A stretch of 13,490 bases of DNA from Oxalobacteraceae bacterium UBA7693. Its GTDB lineage: Bacteria > Pseudomonadota > Gammaproteobacteria > Burkholderiales > Burkholderiaceae_D. The notes below the pieces were generated by a model. That model saw nothing but the letters and a program-made list of their open reading frames with translations. It searched no databases and was not told where the DNA came from. Shown here piece after piece: positions 6,489-13,490 of this stretch. The position numbers and the translations under genes were made by a program. The stretch spans positions 1 to 13,490 of the forward strand of contig DLGN01000042.1 of NCBI GenBank assembly GCA_002482715.1. Direction: 5' to 3'. How positions within the stretch are numbered: the stretch's first letter is position 1; each line of letters begins with the position of its first letter.

Positions 6489-8846
6489 ATGTTGCCTTCC
6501 ATTGAACAACGTCTCGCCGTAGAACTCGCCGCTAAACCGAATCAAATTGCCGCTGCTGTCGCCCTTTTGGACGAAGGCGCTACCGTCCCTTTTATTTCAC
6601 GCTATCGTAAAGAAGCGACTGGTGGACTCGATGATACGCAACTACGTCTCTTGGAAGAACGTTTGCGTTATTTACGCGAATTAGAAGACCGCCGCGCAGC
6701 CATCATTGCTTCGATCGAAGAACAAAATAAAATGACGCCAGAATTGCTCACTGCAATTAGTTTGGCAGAAGATAAAACGCGTTTGGAAGATTTGTATTTA
6801 CCGTACAAACAAAAACGTCGCACCAAAGCACAGATCGCGGTCGAAGCTGGCCTACAACCACTGGCAGATGCTTTGTTAGCTGATCCGAATTTAGTCCCTG
6901 AAACCGTCGCTGAGGCCTATCTAAAACCTGCCTTCACCACGGCAGCGGGTGAAAATCCGGGCGTCGCTGATGTCAAAGCTGCATTAGATGGCGCACGCCA
7001 GATTTTGATGGAACGCTTCGCCGAAGACGCCACTTTATTGCAGTCAATCCGTGAATACTTACTCGATCACGGCATCGTCGAAACCGCGGTGGTTGCCGGC
7101 AAAGAAGAAGCTGGTGCGAAGTTTAGTGACTATTTCGCGTATTCAGAGACATTAGGAACGATTCCTTCGCATCGCGCCTTAGCGATTTTCCGTGGACGTC
7201 GTGAAGAGTTCTTAACGGTAACTTTGCGTCTCGATACCGAGGAAGAAAAACCAAAATGGGATGCACCACTCAATCCTTGCGAAAGCCGTATCGCCGCGCA
7301 CTTCGGCGTAAGTAATAAAAATCGCGCCGCCGATAAATGGTTGAGTGACACCGTCCGTTGGGCATGGCGCGTGAAAGTGTTCATGCACATGGATACAGAA
7401 TTAATGACTAATTTGCGTGAACAAGCAGAAGTCGAAGCGATCAATGTATTTGCCCGCAATCTCAAGGCTTTGTTGTTAGCAGCACCTGCCGGACCACGCG
7501 CTACCATGGGTCTCGATCCAGGTCTGCGGACAGGCGTTAAAGTCGCGATTGTCGATGCCACTGGTAAGGTGATGGAACACGCCACAATTTACCCACATCA
7601 ACCGCGCAATGATTGGGATGGTTCTTTGCACGTGTTAGCGCAATTAGCCGCAAAGCATAATGTGTCTTTGATCTCGATCGGCAATGGCACTGCCTCGCGC
7701 GAAACGGATAAATTGGCACAAGATTTAATCAAGCTCAAACCTGAATTAAAACTGACCAAGATCGTCGTTTCTGAAGCTGGTGCATCGGTGTATTCCGCAT
7801 CAGAATTTGCATCAAAAGAATTGCCAGATTTAGACGTTACCATTCGCGGTGCGGTATCAATTGCACGTCGCTTGCAAGATCCATTAGCGGAACTGGTCAA
7901 GATTGATCCTAAATCCATCGGTGTGGGACAGTATCAGCACGATGTTGGCCAATCCCAATTAGCGCGTTCACTCGATGCCGTCGTCGAAGACTGCGTCAAT
8001 GCGGTTGGCGTTGATGTCAACACCGCATCCGCCCCTTTACTGGCACGCGTGTCTGGTTTATCCAGCAGCGTGGCGCAAAGCATCGTCAATTATCGCGATG
8101 CCAAAGGAATGTTTACCTCACGCTCTGAGTTGCGTTCAGTACCACGCTTAGGCGACAAAACTTTCGAACAAGCGGCTGGTTTCTTACGCATCATGAATGG
8201 CGACAATCCACTCGATGCTTCTGCGGTTCATCCTGAATCCTATCCTTTGGTAGAAAAGATTCTCGCGGATATCAAGAAGGATGTGAAAACCATTATTGGC
8301 GATAGCGGTGTTTTGAAAAGCATCAGCCCATCCAAGTATGCAGATGACAAATTTGGTATCCCAACGATCACGGATATTTTAAAAGAATTGGAAAAACCAG
8401 GCCGCGATCCGCGTCCAGAATTTACCACTGCAACCTTCAAAGACGGTGTAGAAGAAATCCGCGATTTACGCCCTGATATGATCTTAGAAGGCGTCATCAC
8501 CAACGTCGCTGCCTTCGGTGCTTTCGTTGATATCGGTGTGCATCAAGATGGATTGGTACATATTTCCGCCTTATCGAATACCTTTGTCAAAGACCCGCAC
8601 ACTGTCGTCAAAGCAGGTCAAGTAGTGAAGGTCAAAGTATTAGAAGTGGATGAAAAACGTAAGCGCATCGCCTTAACGATGCGTCTCACTGATTCTGCGC
8701 CACAAGCAGGCAGCAAGCCGGAACAACGTGCTGATCGTGACGATGCAAAACGTCTCAATCAACATCGTAATCAGGCACAACATACCCAACAAGCTGCTCC
8801 GGTGAATAGCGCGATGGCTTCAGCTTTTGCGAAGTTGAAGCGCTAG
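6489..8846 (+). CDS. tex: RNA-binding transcription accessory protein Tex
   Basis: Cytoplasmic nucleic-acid-binding protein related to eukaryotic Spt6, linked to transcription and stress tolerance. The 785 residues follow the Tex order: helical N-terminal domain (from about 1) with DEGATVPFISRYRKEATGGLDD at 28-49, a YqgF/RNase-H-like domain (about 338-460) with GLDPGLRTG at 341-349, helix-hairpin-helix motifs (about 505-568, VGVDVNTAS then VPRLGDKTFEQAAGFLRI), and an S1 RNA-binding domain (664-733, GVITNVAAFGAFVDIGVHQD). A polar, glutamine-rich tail follows, typical of the family. Length is close to E. coli YhgF (about 770). The ATG at 6489 has no visible Shine-Dalgarno sequence, but the N terminus aligns with the family and the next methionine is residue 82. 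It lies 150 bp after the acetyltransferase and may have its own promoter. The gene ends before a convergent transcription unit. Confidence 0.97.
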   Translation: MLPSIEQRLAVELAAKPNQIAAAVALLDEGATVPFISRYRKEATGGLDDTQLRLLEERLRYLRELEDRRAAIIASIEEQNKMTPELLTAISLAEDKTRLEDLYLPYKQKRRTKAQIAVEAGLQPLADALLADPNLVPETVAEAYLKPAFTTAAGENPGVADVKAALDGARQILMERFAEDATLLQSIREYLLDHGIVETAVVAGKEEAGAKFSDYFAYSETLGTIPSHRALAIFRGRREEFLTVTLRLDTEEEKPKWDAPLNPCESRIAAHFGVSNKNRAADKWLSDTVRWAWRVKVFMHMDTELMTNLREQAEVEAINVFARNLKALLLAAPAGPRATMGLDPGLRTGVKVAIVDATGKVMEHATIYPHQPRNDWDGSLHVLAQLAAKHNVSLISIGNGTASRETDKLAQDLIKLKPELKLTKIVVSEAGASVYSASEFASKELPDLDVTIRGAVSIARRLQDPLAELVKIDPKSIGVGQYQHDVGQSQLARSLDAVVEDCVNAVGVDVNTASAPLLARVSGLSSSVAQSIVNYRDAKGMFTSRSELRSVPRLGDKTFEQAAGFLRIMNGDNPLDASAVHPESYPLVEKILADIKKDVKTIIGDSGVLKSISPSKYADDKFGIPTITDILKELEKPGRDPRPEFTTATFKDGVEEIRDLRPDMILEGVITNVAAFGAFVDIGVHQDGLVHISALSNTFVKDPHTVVKAGQVVKVKVLEVDEKRKRIALTMRLTDSAPQAGSKPEQRADRDDAKRLNQHRNQAQHTQQAAPVNSAMASAFAKLKR

Positions 8847-8916
8847 ACTCAAGGGTCGCCACTATTGCAAATGTCAGTTTTAAGTGGCATCAACTGCCAT
8901 ATCAAAACATGGTCAC

Positions 8917-8944
8917 TGATGTTCCTGCTTTCGCAGGAACATCA
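8917..8944. repeat. Stable 12-bp hairpin with GAAA tetraloop, REP-like or bidirectional terminator
   Basis: TGATGTTCCTGC (8917-8928) and GCAGGAACATCA (8933-8944) pair perfectly around a 4-base loop, TTTC on the plus strand and GAAA (a GNRA loop closed by C-G) on the minus strand. It lies 70 bases after the tex stop and only two bases after the oxygenase stop, between converging genes. No T tract follows in either direction, so it is not a textbook intrinsic terminator. The core resembles dispersed intergenic palindromes common in beta- and gammaproteobacteria; copy number cannot be judged here. Confidence 0.7.
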
Positions 8945-8946
8945 AC

Positions 8947-10458
8947 TCATACATGAGAATAGAAATTCCCATGGAAACAGTGCGGCACCCAATACGGCAG
9001 ATGCGCTAATGCCACTGGTCCTGCAGATAGATTTTGTGCATCAAACACGCTAGCGAAGCTGGTTTGTTTTTCGATGTCAAAACCCACACCAACTAACCAA
9101 GCTTCCCCTTCTTTGCGTGAACCAGCCTTAGGCACCACCACGTGCTCTTCCAAGCGGCAGCGATCACCGAAATCAAAGCCATCTGTTTTACCACTTTCCA
9201 GATCTAAACGCATCACGCCGTTGAGCGTGTTGTTGTCGGCCTTATTCACTGCGACTGGATAATAGAGAAATTGATTGCGTTGACCAACGACACGCGGATC
9301 AACTCTAGGGAACTCCAAGGTCTCGCTACGCTCCGTCATGCTAATTTTGTTTCGATTCAAATCGATCGTCAAAAACGCTGGTGTCGATGGCTCTGAAGTG
9401 ACATCTTCACCACGCATGATTTTTGGCATCCAAGTATTGAAATTACGCAGATCTTCGCTCTTCACAAAATCTAGACGAATGACATTATTTTCTTCCCATG
9501 CATTCCCAAAGTGGAACAACATCAACGCGGGAATCTCCAAAATACGACTCTTGGTAAAATCTGCTTTTTCCACAATCAGGACTTTGCTCGATTCATTGCC
9601 TTTCCACTCCATAGAATTCACCATGCTGCGCCCTGAATGCAGCAAATCCATATTCAATGCGATTGGAGAAAATATAAAGATCAAGTGCTTTTGCGACACT
9701 ACGAAATCATGCACCATTGCCGAACGTGGAGACTTCATCACATGATGTTTCACCAGTTTCCCTTGCGGTGAAAACTGATACATCACGACTTTATCCAGCA
9801 TCGTGCCGAAGTTCCACATCGTGCCGTCCGCTTCGACTTTTGGATGGGCGGAAAATGGCATACCAGCCAATTCAGGTGACCACGACACCATGCCCTGCGT
9901 TTGCAGGCTAGTCGCGTCCATCGCGTGTGCAGAACCACCTTCCCACAATGCCAGCAAACGACCATCCATCTTGATCACATTGGTGTTGGCTGTATTCATG
10001 GTATCGGACGAACGCAAAGGAATTTTCGGTTCTATCGCTGTGCCAAAAGCAGGCACCAAAAACTCGCCTGCTTGTTGTTCAGCTGCGAATTTTTTTGTCT
10101 GTACAAAGCGCGCCTGGTGCGACACCCCTTGATCGCTAAATCGCCATGCGTGCACCATGCCATCGCCGTCAAACCAGTGATGATAACGCTGACCTCCGCG
10201 TTCAAATAGCCCCGGCCCATTGCGAAAAAAATCACCGCGTAAATCAGCTGGAATTTTCCCTTCCACCCAAGCCTTATCGCAACTAACATCTTGACCGCGG
10301 TAACCGCGCAAACAAGTGAGTTTAGGATTAGCCTGAAATAGTGGCGCAAATTTAGTTGATTTACCTGCTTGCGTTAAACCAGTTTGTGTGGCCCAAGCTG
10401 GTAAAGCAAAACTAGAAGCTGCAACACCTAAAGACTGGAAGAAGTGACGACGATTCAT
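8947..10458 (-). CDS. Tat-exported carotenoid oxygenase (RPE65/lignostilbene dioxygenase family)
   Basis: A non-heme iron dioxygenase that cleaves a double bond in carotenoids, apocarotenoids or stilbene-type aromatics. The 503 residues begin with a twin-arginine signal, N-R-R-H-F-F, a hydrophobic stretch and a likely cleavage after PAWA (residue 23), so it should act in the periplasm or outside. Four histidines expected to hold Fe(II) are in family contexts: H205 (FSAHP), H250 (MVHDF), H316 (LFHFGNAWEE) and H496 (CFHGN). FFRNGPGLFE (77-86) and HHWFDGDGMVHAW (93-105) are classic family motifs. AGGAG lies seven bases before the ATG. The DUF2141 gene upstream ends 15 bp before it, so they are probably one operon. 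No carotenoid-synthesis gene is in the window, so the substrate is open. The export signal is the notable trait. Confidence 0.93.
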   Translation of the reverse strand: MNRRHFFQSLGVAASSFALPAWATQTGLTQAGKSTKFAPLFQANPKLTCLRGYRGQDVSCDKAWVEGKIPADLRGDFFRNGPGLFERGGQRYHHWFDGDGMVHAWRFSDQGVSHQARFVQTKKFAAEQQAGEFLVPAFGTAIEPKIPLRSSDTMNTANTNVIKMDGRLLALWEGGSAHAMDATSLQTQGMVSWSPELAGMPFSAHPKVEADGTMWNFGTMLDKVVMYQFSPQGKLVKHHVMKSPRSAMVHDFVVSQKHLIFIFSPIALNMDLLHSGRSMVNSMEWKGNESSKVLIVEKADFTKSRILEIPALMLFHFGNAWEENNVIRLDFVKSEDLRNFNTWMPKIMRGEDVTSEPSTPAFLTIDLNRNKISMTERSETLEFPRVDPRVVGQRNQFLYYPVAVNKADNNTLNGVMRLDLESGKTDGFDFGDRCRLEEHVVVPKAGSRKEGEAWLVGVGFDIEKQTSFASVFDAQNLSAGPVALAHLPYWVPHCFHGNFYSHV

Positions 10459-10473
10459 GACGATGCTCCTAGC

Positions 10474-10899
10474 CTAGTTGACACGAATGCTGATCGCAGT
10501 TTTTGATTGATCTAATTTAATTTTTGCGGCATCAAAAGACGGTGGGCCAAAATTGCCCGCGGCATTATTACTAAAGCCGTACGGTTCGGTTGGCATTCCT
10601 ACCGCATTACTATCTAGCTTGCCATTACTATTGAGATCATGAAATACAGAAACCGCGTACTCACCCTCAGGTAAATTATCAAACTGCACACTCAAAACTG
10701 CTTGCGTCACGCCAAGCTTTCTGTTGACAGAGGCTTGTTTCAACCATTGCCCTTTTTGATTAAACACGGCAACCATCAAATCGCCCTTAATTTCAGTTAA
10801 GCCTTTAACCTCAACGTGCAATTCCCCCGCTTGTGCGGCACCACAAACCAAGCTCAAGCTCAGTGCTGACAAACTTGCTAAAGATGCTAATGTGTTCAT
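10474..10899 (-). CDS. DUF2141 secreted protein
   Basis: A 141-residue protein of unknown function. A signal peptide is clear: MNTLASL, a hydrophobic core, and a likely cleavage after AAQA (residue 24), leaving about 117 residues. The mature part matches DUF2141: GDLMVAVFN (39-47), LPEGEYAVSVFHDLNSNGKLD (76-96) and MPTEPYGFSNNAAGNFGPPSF (102-122). D88-x-N90-x-N92-G-x-x-D96 looks like a calcium-binding loop of the EF-hand/dockerin type. The ATG at 10899 is preferred because GGGAGG lies four bases before it; a TTG 12 bases further upstream would place that site inside the coding region. It is the first gene of a likely two-gene operon with the oxygenase. The domain function is not known to me, and a binding or delivery role would be a guess. 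Confidence 0.9.
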   Translation of the reverse strand: MNTLASLASLSALSLSLVCGAAQAGELHVEVKGLTEIKGDLMVAVFNQKGQWLKQASVNRKLGVTQAVLSVQFDNLPEGEYAVSVFHDLNSNGKLDSNAVGMPTEPYGFSNNAAGNFGPPSFDAAKIKLDQSKTAISIRVN

Positions 10900-10920
10900 A
10901 AAACCTCCCAATTGATTAAG

Positions 10921-10935
10921 TAGGATTGCATCCTA
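10921..10935. repeat. Palindrome upstream of the DUF2141 gene
   Basis: TAGGAT-TGC-ATCCTA is a perfect inverted repeat, 21 bases upstream of the DUF2141 start codon and just before its ribosome site. It could be an operator or a short leader hairpin. On the minus strand TAGGAT also makes a mediocre -10 box, but no matching -35 is visible. Confidence 0.4.
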
Positions 10936-10985
10936 AGTGGAGGAATTTGCTGGCGGGATAATTTGCGACTAGCACATGCAATGGC

Positions 10986-11015
10986 GGCGCGAATGGTGCT
11001 TACATGGCGCGAATG
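10986..11015. repeat. Two 10-bp direct repeats 20 bp apart
   Basis: GGCGCGAATG occurs at 10986-10995 and again at 11006-11015. The 20-bp period is about two helical turns, so a protein bound at both would lie on the same DNA face. The pair is in the divergent region between the DUF2141 operon and grxD. Two copies could also be chance. Confidence 0.4.
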
Positions 11016-11141
11016 AAATGGCAAAAAAGCTTCGTATTAGCGATAAACCTTGTGAAAGCCAAATGATCTTACAGAAAGAACATCTCAACCATGCCGCATT
11101 AACTAGTTCCTCTGCCGTCAAAATCTTTACGCAGTTTCCTT

Positions 11142-11147
11142 TATAAT
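11142..11147 (+). promoter_or_regulatory. Likely -10 box of the grxD-ubiX promoter
   Basis: TATAAT is a perfect sigma-70 -10 box, 35 bases before the grxD ATG. No good -35 is seen at 16-18 bases upstream; GTCAAA (11117-11122) at 19 bases is weak. The leader would be about 30 bases long with AAGGAA as ribosome site, seven bases before the ATG. Confidence 0.55.
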
Positions 11148-11182
11148 GCACACCATCGATTTTTATCATTGAAGGAAACATC

Positions 11183-11494
11183 ATGAGCGACGTTCAAGTC
11201 TGGATCAAAGAAACCGTCACAACCAATCCTGTTGTGCTTTTTATGAAAGGCACAGCGCAGTTCCCACAGTGCGGTTTTTCTGGTCGTGCGATTCAAATAT
11301 TAAAAGCCAGTGGTGCAGAAAATCTGGTTACGATTAATGTGCTGGAAGACCCAGTTGTCCGTCAGGGCATCAAAGACTACGCTAACTGGCCAACGATTCC
11401 ACAGTTGTACGTCAATGGTGAATTCATCGGTGGCTCTGACATCATGAATGAAATGTTTGAAAGCGGCGAATTACAAGCTTTGATCAAAGGCTGA
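11183..11494 (+). CDS. grxD: Monothiol glutaredoxin, Grx4 family
   Basis: Small cytoplasmic protein that binds a glutathione-ligated 2Fe-2S cluster and takes part in Fe-S cluster transfer, often with BolA partners. The 103 residues contain the monothiol active site C30-G-F-S, the glutathione-binding K22 in MKGTAQFPQ, the cis-proline segment WPTIPQLYVNGEF (69-81) and GGSDI (83-87). All are diagnostic of the CGFS class, and length is typical. AAGGAA precedes the ATG by seven bases. ubiX starts seven bases after its stop, so the two are probably one operon. In many betaproteobacteria grxD directly follows prmC; here prmC is about 5.2 kb away. Confidence 0.96.
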   Translation: MSDVQVWIKETVTTNPVVLFMKGTAQFPQCGFSGRAIQILKASGAENLVTINVLEDPVVRQGIKDYANWPTIPQLYVNGEFIGGSDIMNEMFESGELQALIKG

Positions 11495-11501
11495 TCTAGC
11501 G

Positions 11502-12095
11502 ATGTCAAATCCAGTCGCACCGAAACGCATCATTATTGCCATTACCGGAGCGACTGGTGCCATTTATGGCGTCCGCTTATTGCAGCATATGCGGAACATC
11601 CCCAACATACAAAGTCACTTACTGATATCCGATGCAGGTGTACTGAACATCCATCAAGAACTCGATCTCAAACGCAAAGACATTGAATCAATGGCAGATG
11701 TTGTGCATTCAGTGCGTGATGTCGGTGCGACAATTGCCAGTGGCTCTTTTCAATCTGATGGCATGATTATCGCGCCCTGCTCAATGAAAACTTTAGCAGC
11801 TGTGGCGCACGGATTTGCTGACAATCTGATCACCCGTGCCGCGGACGTGGTGTTAAAAGAACGGCGCAGGCTAGTCTTGATGGTGCGAGAAACACCGTTT
11901 AACCTGGCGCATTTGCGCAATATGACCGCAGTGACCGAGATGGGCGGGATTGTATTTCCACCACTACCCAATTTTTATCATCGCCCTGCCAGCATTGAGG
12001 ATATGGTCGATCATAGTTTAGCCAGAGTGCTAGACCTATTTCAGATCGAACATCAACTGGCACCCCGCTGGGCAGGTTTAAAAGAATCTGATTAA
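11502..12095 (+). CDS. ubiX: Flavin prenyltransferase UbiX
   Basis: Joins a dimethylallyl group to FMN to make prenylated FMN, the cofactor of UbiD-type decarboxylases, including the decarboxylation step of ubiquinone synthesis. The 197 residues show the flavin-binding GATGAIYG (16-23), the SDAG segment (43-46), APCSMKTLAAVAHGFADNL (91-109), and the K119-E-R-R-R run leading to VRETP (128-132), all typical of UbiX/Pad1. The C-terminal HRPASIEDMVDH (160-171) is also conserved. The ribosome site is weak and probably lies in the end of grxD, suggesting coupled expression. The partner ubiD is not in the window. The downstream gene converges after 31 bp, with no clear terminator between. Confidence 0.95.
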   Translation: MSNPVAPKRIIIAITGATGAIYGVRLLQHMRNIPNIQSHLLISDAGVLNIHQELDLKRKDIESMADVVHSVRDVGATIASGSFQSDGMIIAPCSMKTLAAVAHGFADNLITRAADVVLKERRRLVLMVRETPFNLAHLRNMTAVTEMGGIVFPPLPNFYHRPASIEDMVDHSLARVLDLFQIEHQLAPRWAGLKESD

Positions 12096-12126
12096 TCGTA
12101 CCCAGTCGATGATCAATGGGTCAGGC

Positions 12127-13383
12127 TTATAGATACATCAAAGCAAGAATCGCCACGAAGGTCGGCAATAACGCACCCAAAAGCAAGCCACCAGCACCAA
12201 TAGATTCATCGGCAAATCCACGTTTAAGCAAAGCTACACCGGCTGGGTTCGGCGCATTGGCGATCACAGTCAAACCACCGCCAGCGACAGCGCCAGCTAC
12301 CAGACTATATTTTGCCTCTTCTGAAATTCCAACAATCAATGAACCAAGATAAGTCAGCGCGGCATTATCGGTAATCGCAGTCAATGCAGTAGCACCAAAA
12401 AACAATACTTTCGGCGACATCGTGGATACCAGCGGCTGCAACCACCATTGCTGCAATCCACCTAACACAACCAATCCAGCCAGAAAAAAGGCAACCAACA
12501 AAGCTTCTTTGATAATCAAAGGATTCTGATGGCGTTCATAGGCTTGTGTGATCCCCAAAAACATCAAAAAAAGACCGAGAAAAGCGACTGGATGATGGGC
12601 GAAAATGACGACCCCTGCCAAAAACAAGGTATGCACAATCGTTAAGCTAATGGGAACACCCGCCATTAATGGACCTGAGCTAACGGCTTGATTTGGCAAA
12701 TGACGACGTAACACAAATACCGCGATACTGGCATTAATGATGACCGCAATCGCGGACTTCCAGCCAAACGTCGCAAACATAAATGCAGAATCCCAATTCC
12801 AAGTCGCTGCTACCATCAACACTGGCGGTGCGGCAAACGAGGTTAAGGTACCGCCGATGGAAATGTTCACGAATAACACACCCAAGGCAAAATATTTGAT
12901 GCGCTCAGGTACTTCAGCGCGAAAAATTTGTGGCGCCAACATTAAAGCGGCAATCGTCATCGCCGCTGGCTCGGTGATTGCAGAGCCCAGCAAAGGTACC
13001 GCTGCCAAACCAAGCCAGGCGCTAACCAAGGACTGACGAATTGGGATCGCTTTCGTCATTAAATTGACGCTCGCTAGGACCAATTGCAAAATCGGACGTG
13101 AAGCCGCGACCACCATCACCACAAACACAAATAAAGGTTCCGTATATTGACGCGATTCGGCATAGGCCAGCGCCTTATCTCCACCGCTGACAAAGGCCAT
13201 AGTAAAGATCAAGATGATCGCCCAAAAACCGAACACGATCTCAACTTCGCCAAGCAAATGAAACAAACCAGCGTGACGAGGATAACGATGTGACAAACGC
13301 TCAAACTGCTTGGCAGCGAAAGTATGAATTAAAGCAAGTGCGAACAGGATAGCTGCAATCAGCTCTATAGAAATAGTAGGCAT
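12127..13383 (-). CDS. Putative Na+/H+ antiporter (Na_H_antiport_3 family)
   Basis: A 418-residue inner-membrane protein with roughly ten or more hydrophobic segments. Sequence features match the putative Na+/H+ antiporter family once called DUF1504 and distantly like the ion transporter superfamily: GSAITEPAA (133-141), GGTLTSFAAPPVL (177-189), the inverted-repeat partner TAITDNAALTYLGSL (335-349) and NAPNPAG (376-382). The paired acidic motifs, TEP in the first half and TDN in the second, probably line the ion path. The ATG at 13383 gives a proper first membrane helix, and the next methionine is at about residue 62, though no Shine-Dalgarno sequence is visible. It converges on ubiX and has no partner gene here. 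Transport activity is inferred from the family name, and experimental support for the family is thin. Confidence 0.82.
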   Translation of the reverse strand: MPTISIELIAAILFALALIHTFAAKQFERLSHRYPRHAGLFHLLGEVEIVFGFWAIILIFTMAFVSGGDKALAYAESRQYTEPLFVFVVMVVAASRPILQLVLASVNLMTKAIPIRQSLVSAWLGLAAVPLLGSAITEPAAMTIAALMLAPQIFRAEVPERIKYFALGVLFVNISIGGTLTSFAAPPVLMVAATWNWDSAFMFATFGWKSAIAVIINASIAVFVLRRHLPNQAVSSGPLMAGVPISLTIVHTLFLAGVVIFAHHPVAFLGLFLMFLGITQAYERHQNPLIIKEALLVAFFLAGLVVLGGLQQWWLQPLVSTMSPKVLFFGATALTAITDNAALTYLGSLIVGISEEAKYSLVAGAVAGGGLTVIANAPNPAGVALLKRGFADESIGAGGLLLGALLPTFVAILALMYL

Positions 13384-13490
13384 GGGTAGTGTAGTTAAAA
13401 AAGCGAGGCGGCCCGACCGTCGCTACAACCTGCTGCACCATATTTATCGCTCGGTGAGCACCCATCGACATTGTAACCGACAGCCGAATG

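Noticed and set aside
7130..7585. Long antisense frame (151 codons) inside tex
   Set aside because: It lies wholly within an unmistakable Tex coding region, is rich in Arg/Ser as expected for a shadow frame, and has no recognisable domain.
10976..11146. A 56-codon plus-strand open frame in the DUF2141-grxD gap
   Set aside because: It has no clear ribosome site, its product looks unlike a known protein, and its stop codon overlaps the grxD -10 box. An opposite-strand frame (10969-11184) is open over the same stretch, which suggests chance.
12096..12126. Terminator between convergent ubiX and the antiporter gene
   Set aside because: Only a 5-bp ACCCA/TGGGT pairing is seen, with a long loop and no T tract.
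13384..13490. Minus-strand open frame of 31 codons entering from the right edge and stopping at 13395
   Set aside because: A second minus frame is also open here, the peptide looks unlike a protein tail, and so short a frame is not informative. No promoter, RNA gene or repeat was supported in this stretch.

Overview
The window reads as chromosomal core DNA of a betaproteobacterium, most likely Burkholderiales and perhaps Oxalobacteraceae-like. This is inferred from the gene families and from the prmC, grxD and ubiX neighbourhood, not from a database search. Base composition looks moderate (high 40s % GC by eye). I see no insertion sequence, phage gene, CRISPR array, tRNA or rRNA. I did not find a convincing new multi-gene system. 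The more unusual items are an exported carotenoid/stilbene oxygenase paired with a DUF2141 protein, an orphan cytoplasmic molybdoenzyme, and several palindromic intergenic elements.

Layout. The left edge holds the last codons of an unidentified plus-strand gene (to 74). A strong bidirectional terminator (116-153) separates it from fadD, a long-chain acyl-CoA ligase on the minus strand (191-1888). A 352-bp gap follows, with inverted repeats and a possible 38-residue ORF. Next is a minus-strand molybdopterin oxidoreductase (2241-4319). A divergent promoter region then leads into a tight plus-strand cluster: dsbB (4581-5081), prmC (5081-5932) and a GNAT acetyltransferase (5919-6338). After it comes tex (6489-8846). 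A stable hairpin (8917-8944) lies between tex and a converging minus-strand pair: a DUF2141 secreted protein (10474-10899, transcribed first) and a Tat-signal carotenoid oxygenase (8947-10458). A 283-bp divergent region leads to grxD-ubiX on the plus strand (11183-12095). The last gene is a minus-strand putative Na+/H+ antiporter (12127-13383). The final 107 bp hold nothing I can call.

How the genes work together. dsbB (periplasmic disulfide formation), prmC (release-factor methylation) and the acetyltransferase are joined by 1-base and 14-base overlaps, so they are probably co-transcribed and translationally coupled. grxD (Fe-S cluster handling) and ubiX (prenylated flavin for UbiD-type decarboxylases, ubiquinone synthesis) are 7 bp apart. 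In many betaproteobacteria prmC sits directly before grxD and ubiX. Here they are about 5.2 kb apart, with tex and the DUF2141/oxygenase pair between them. The DUF2141 and oxygenase genes are 15 bp apart and both products carry export signals, suggesting a shared extracytoplasmic role.
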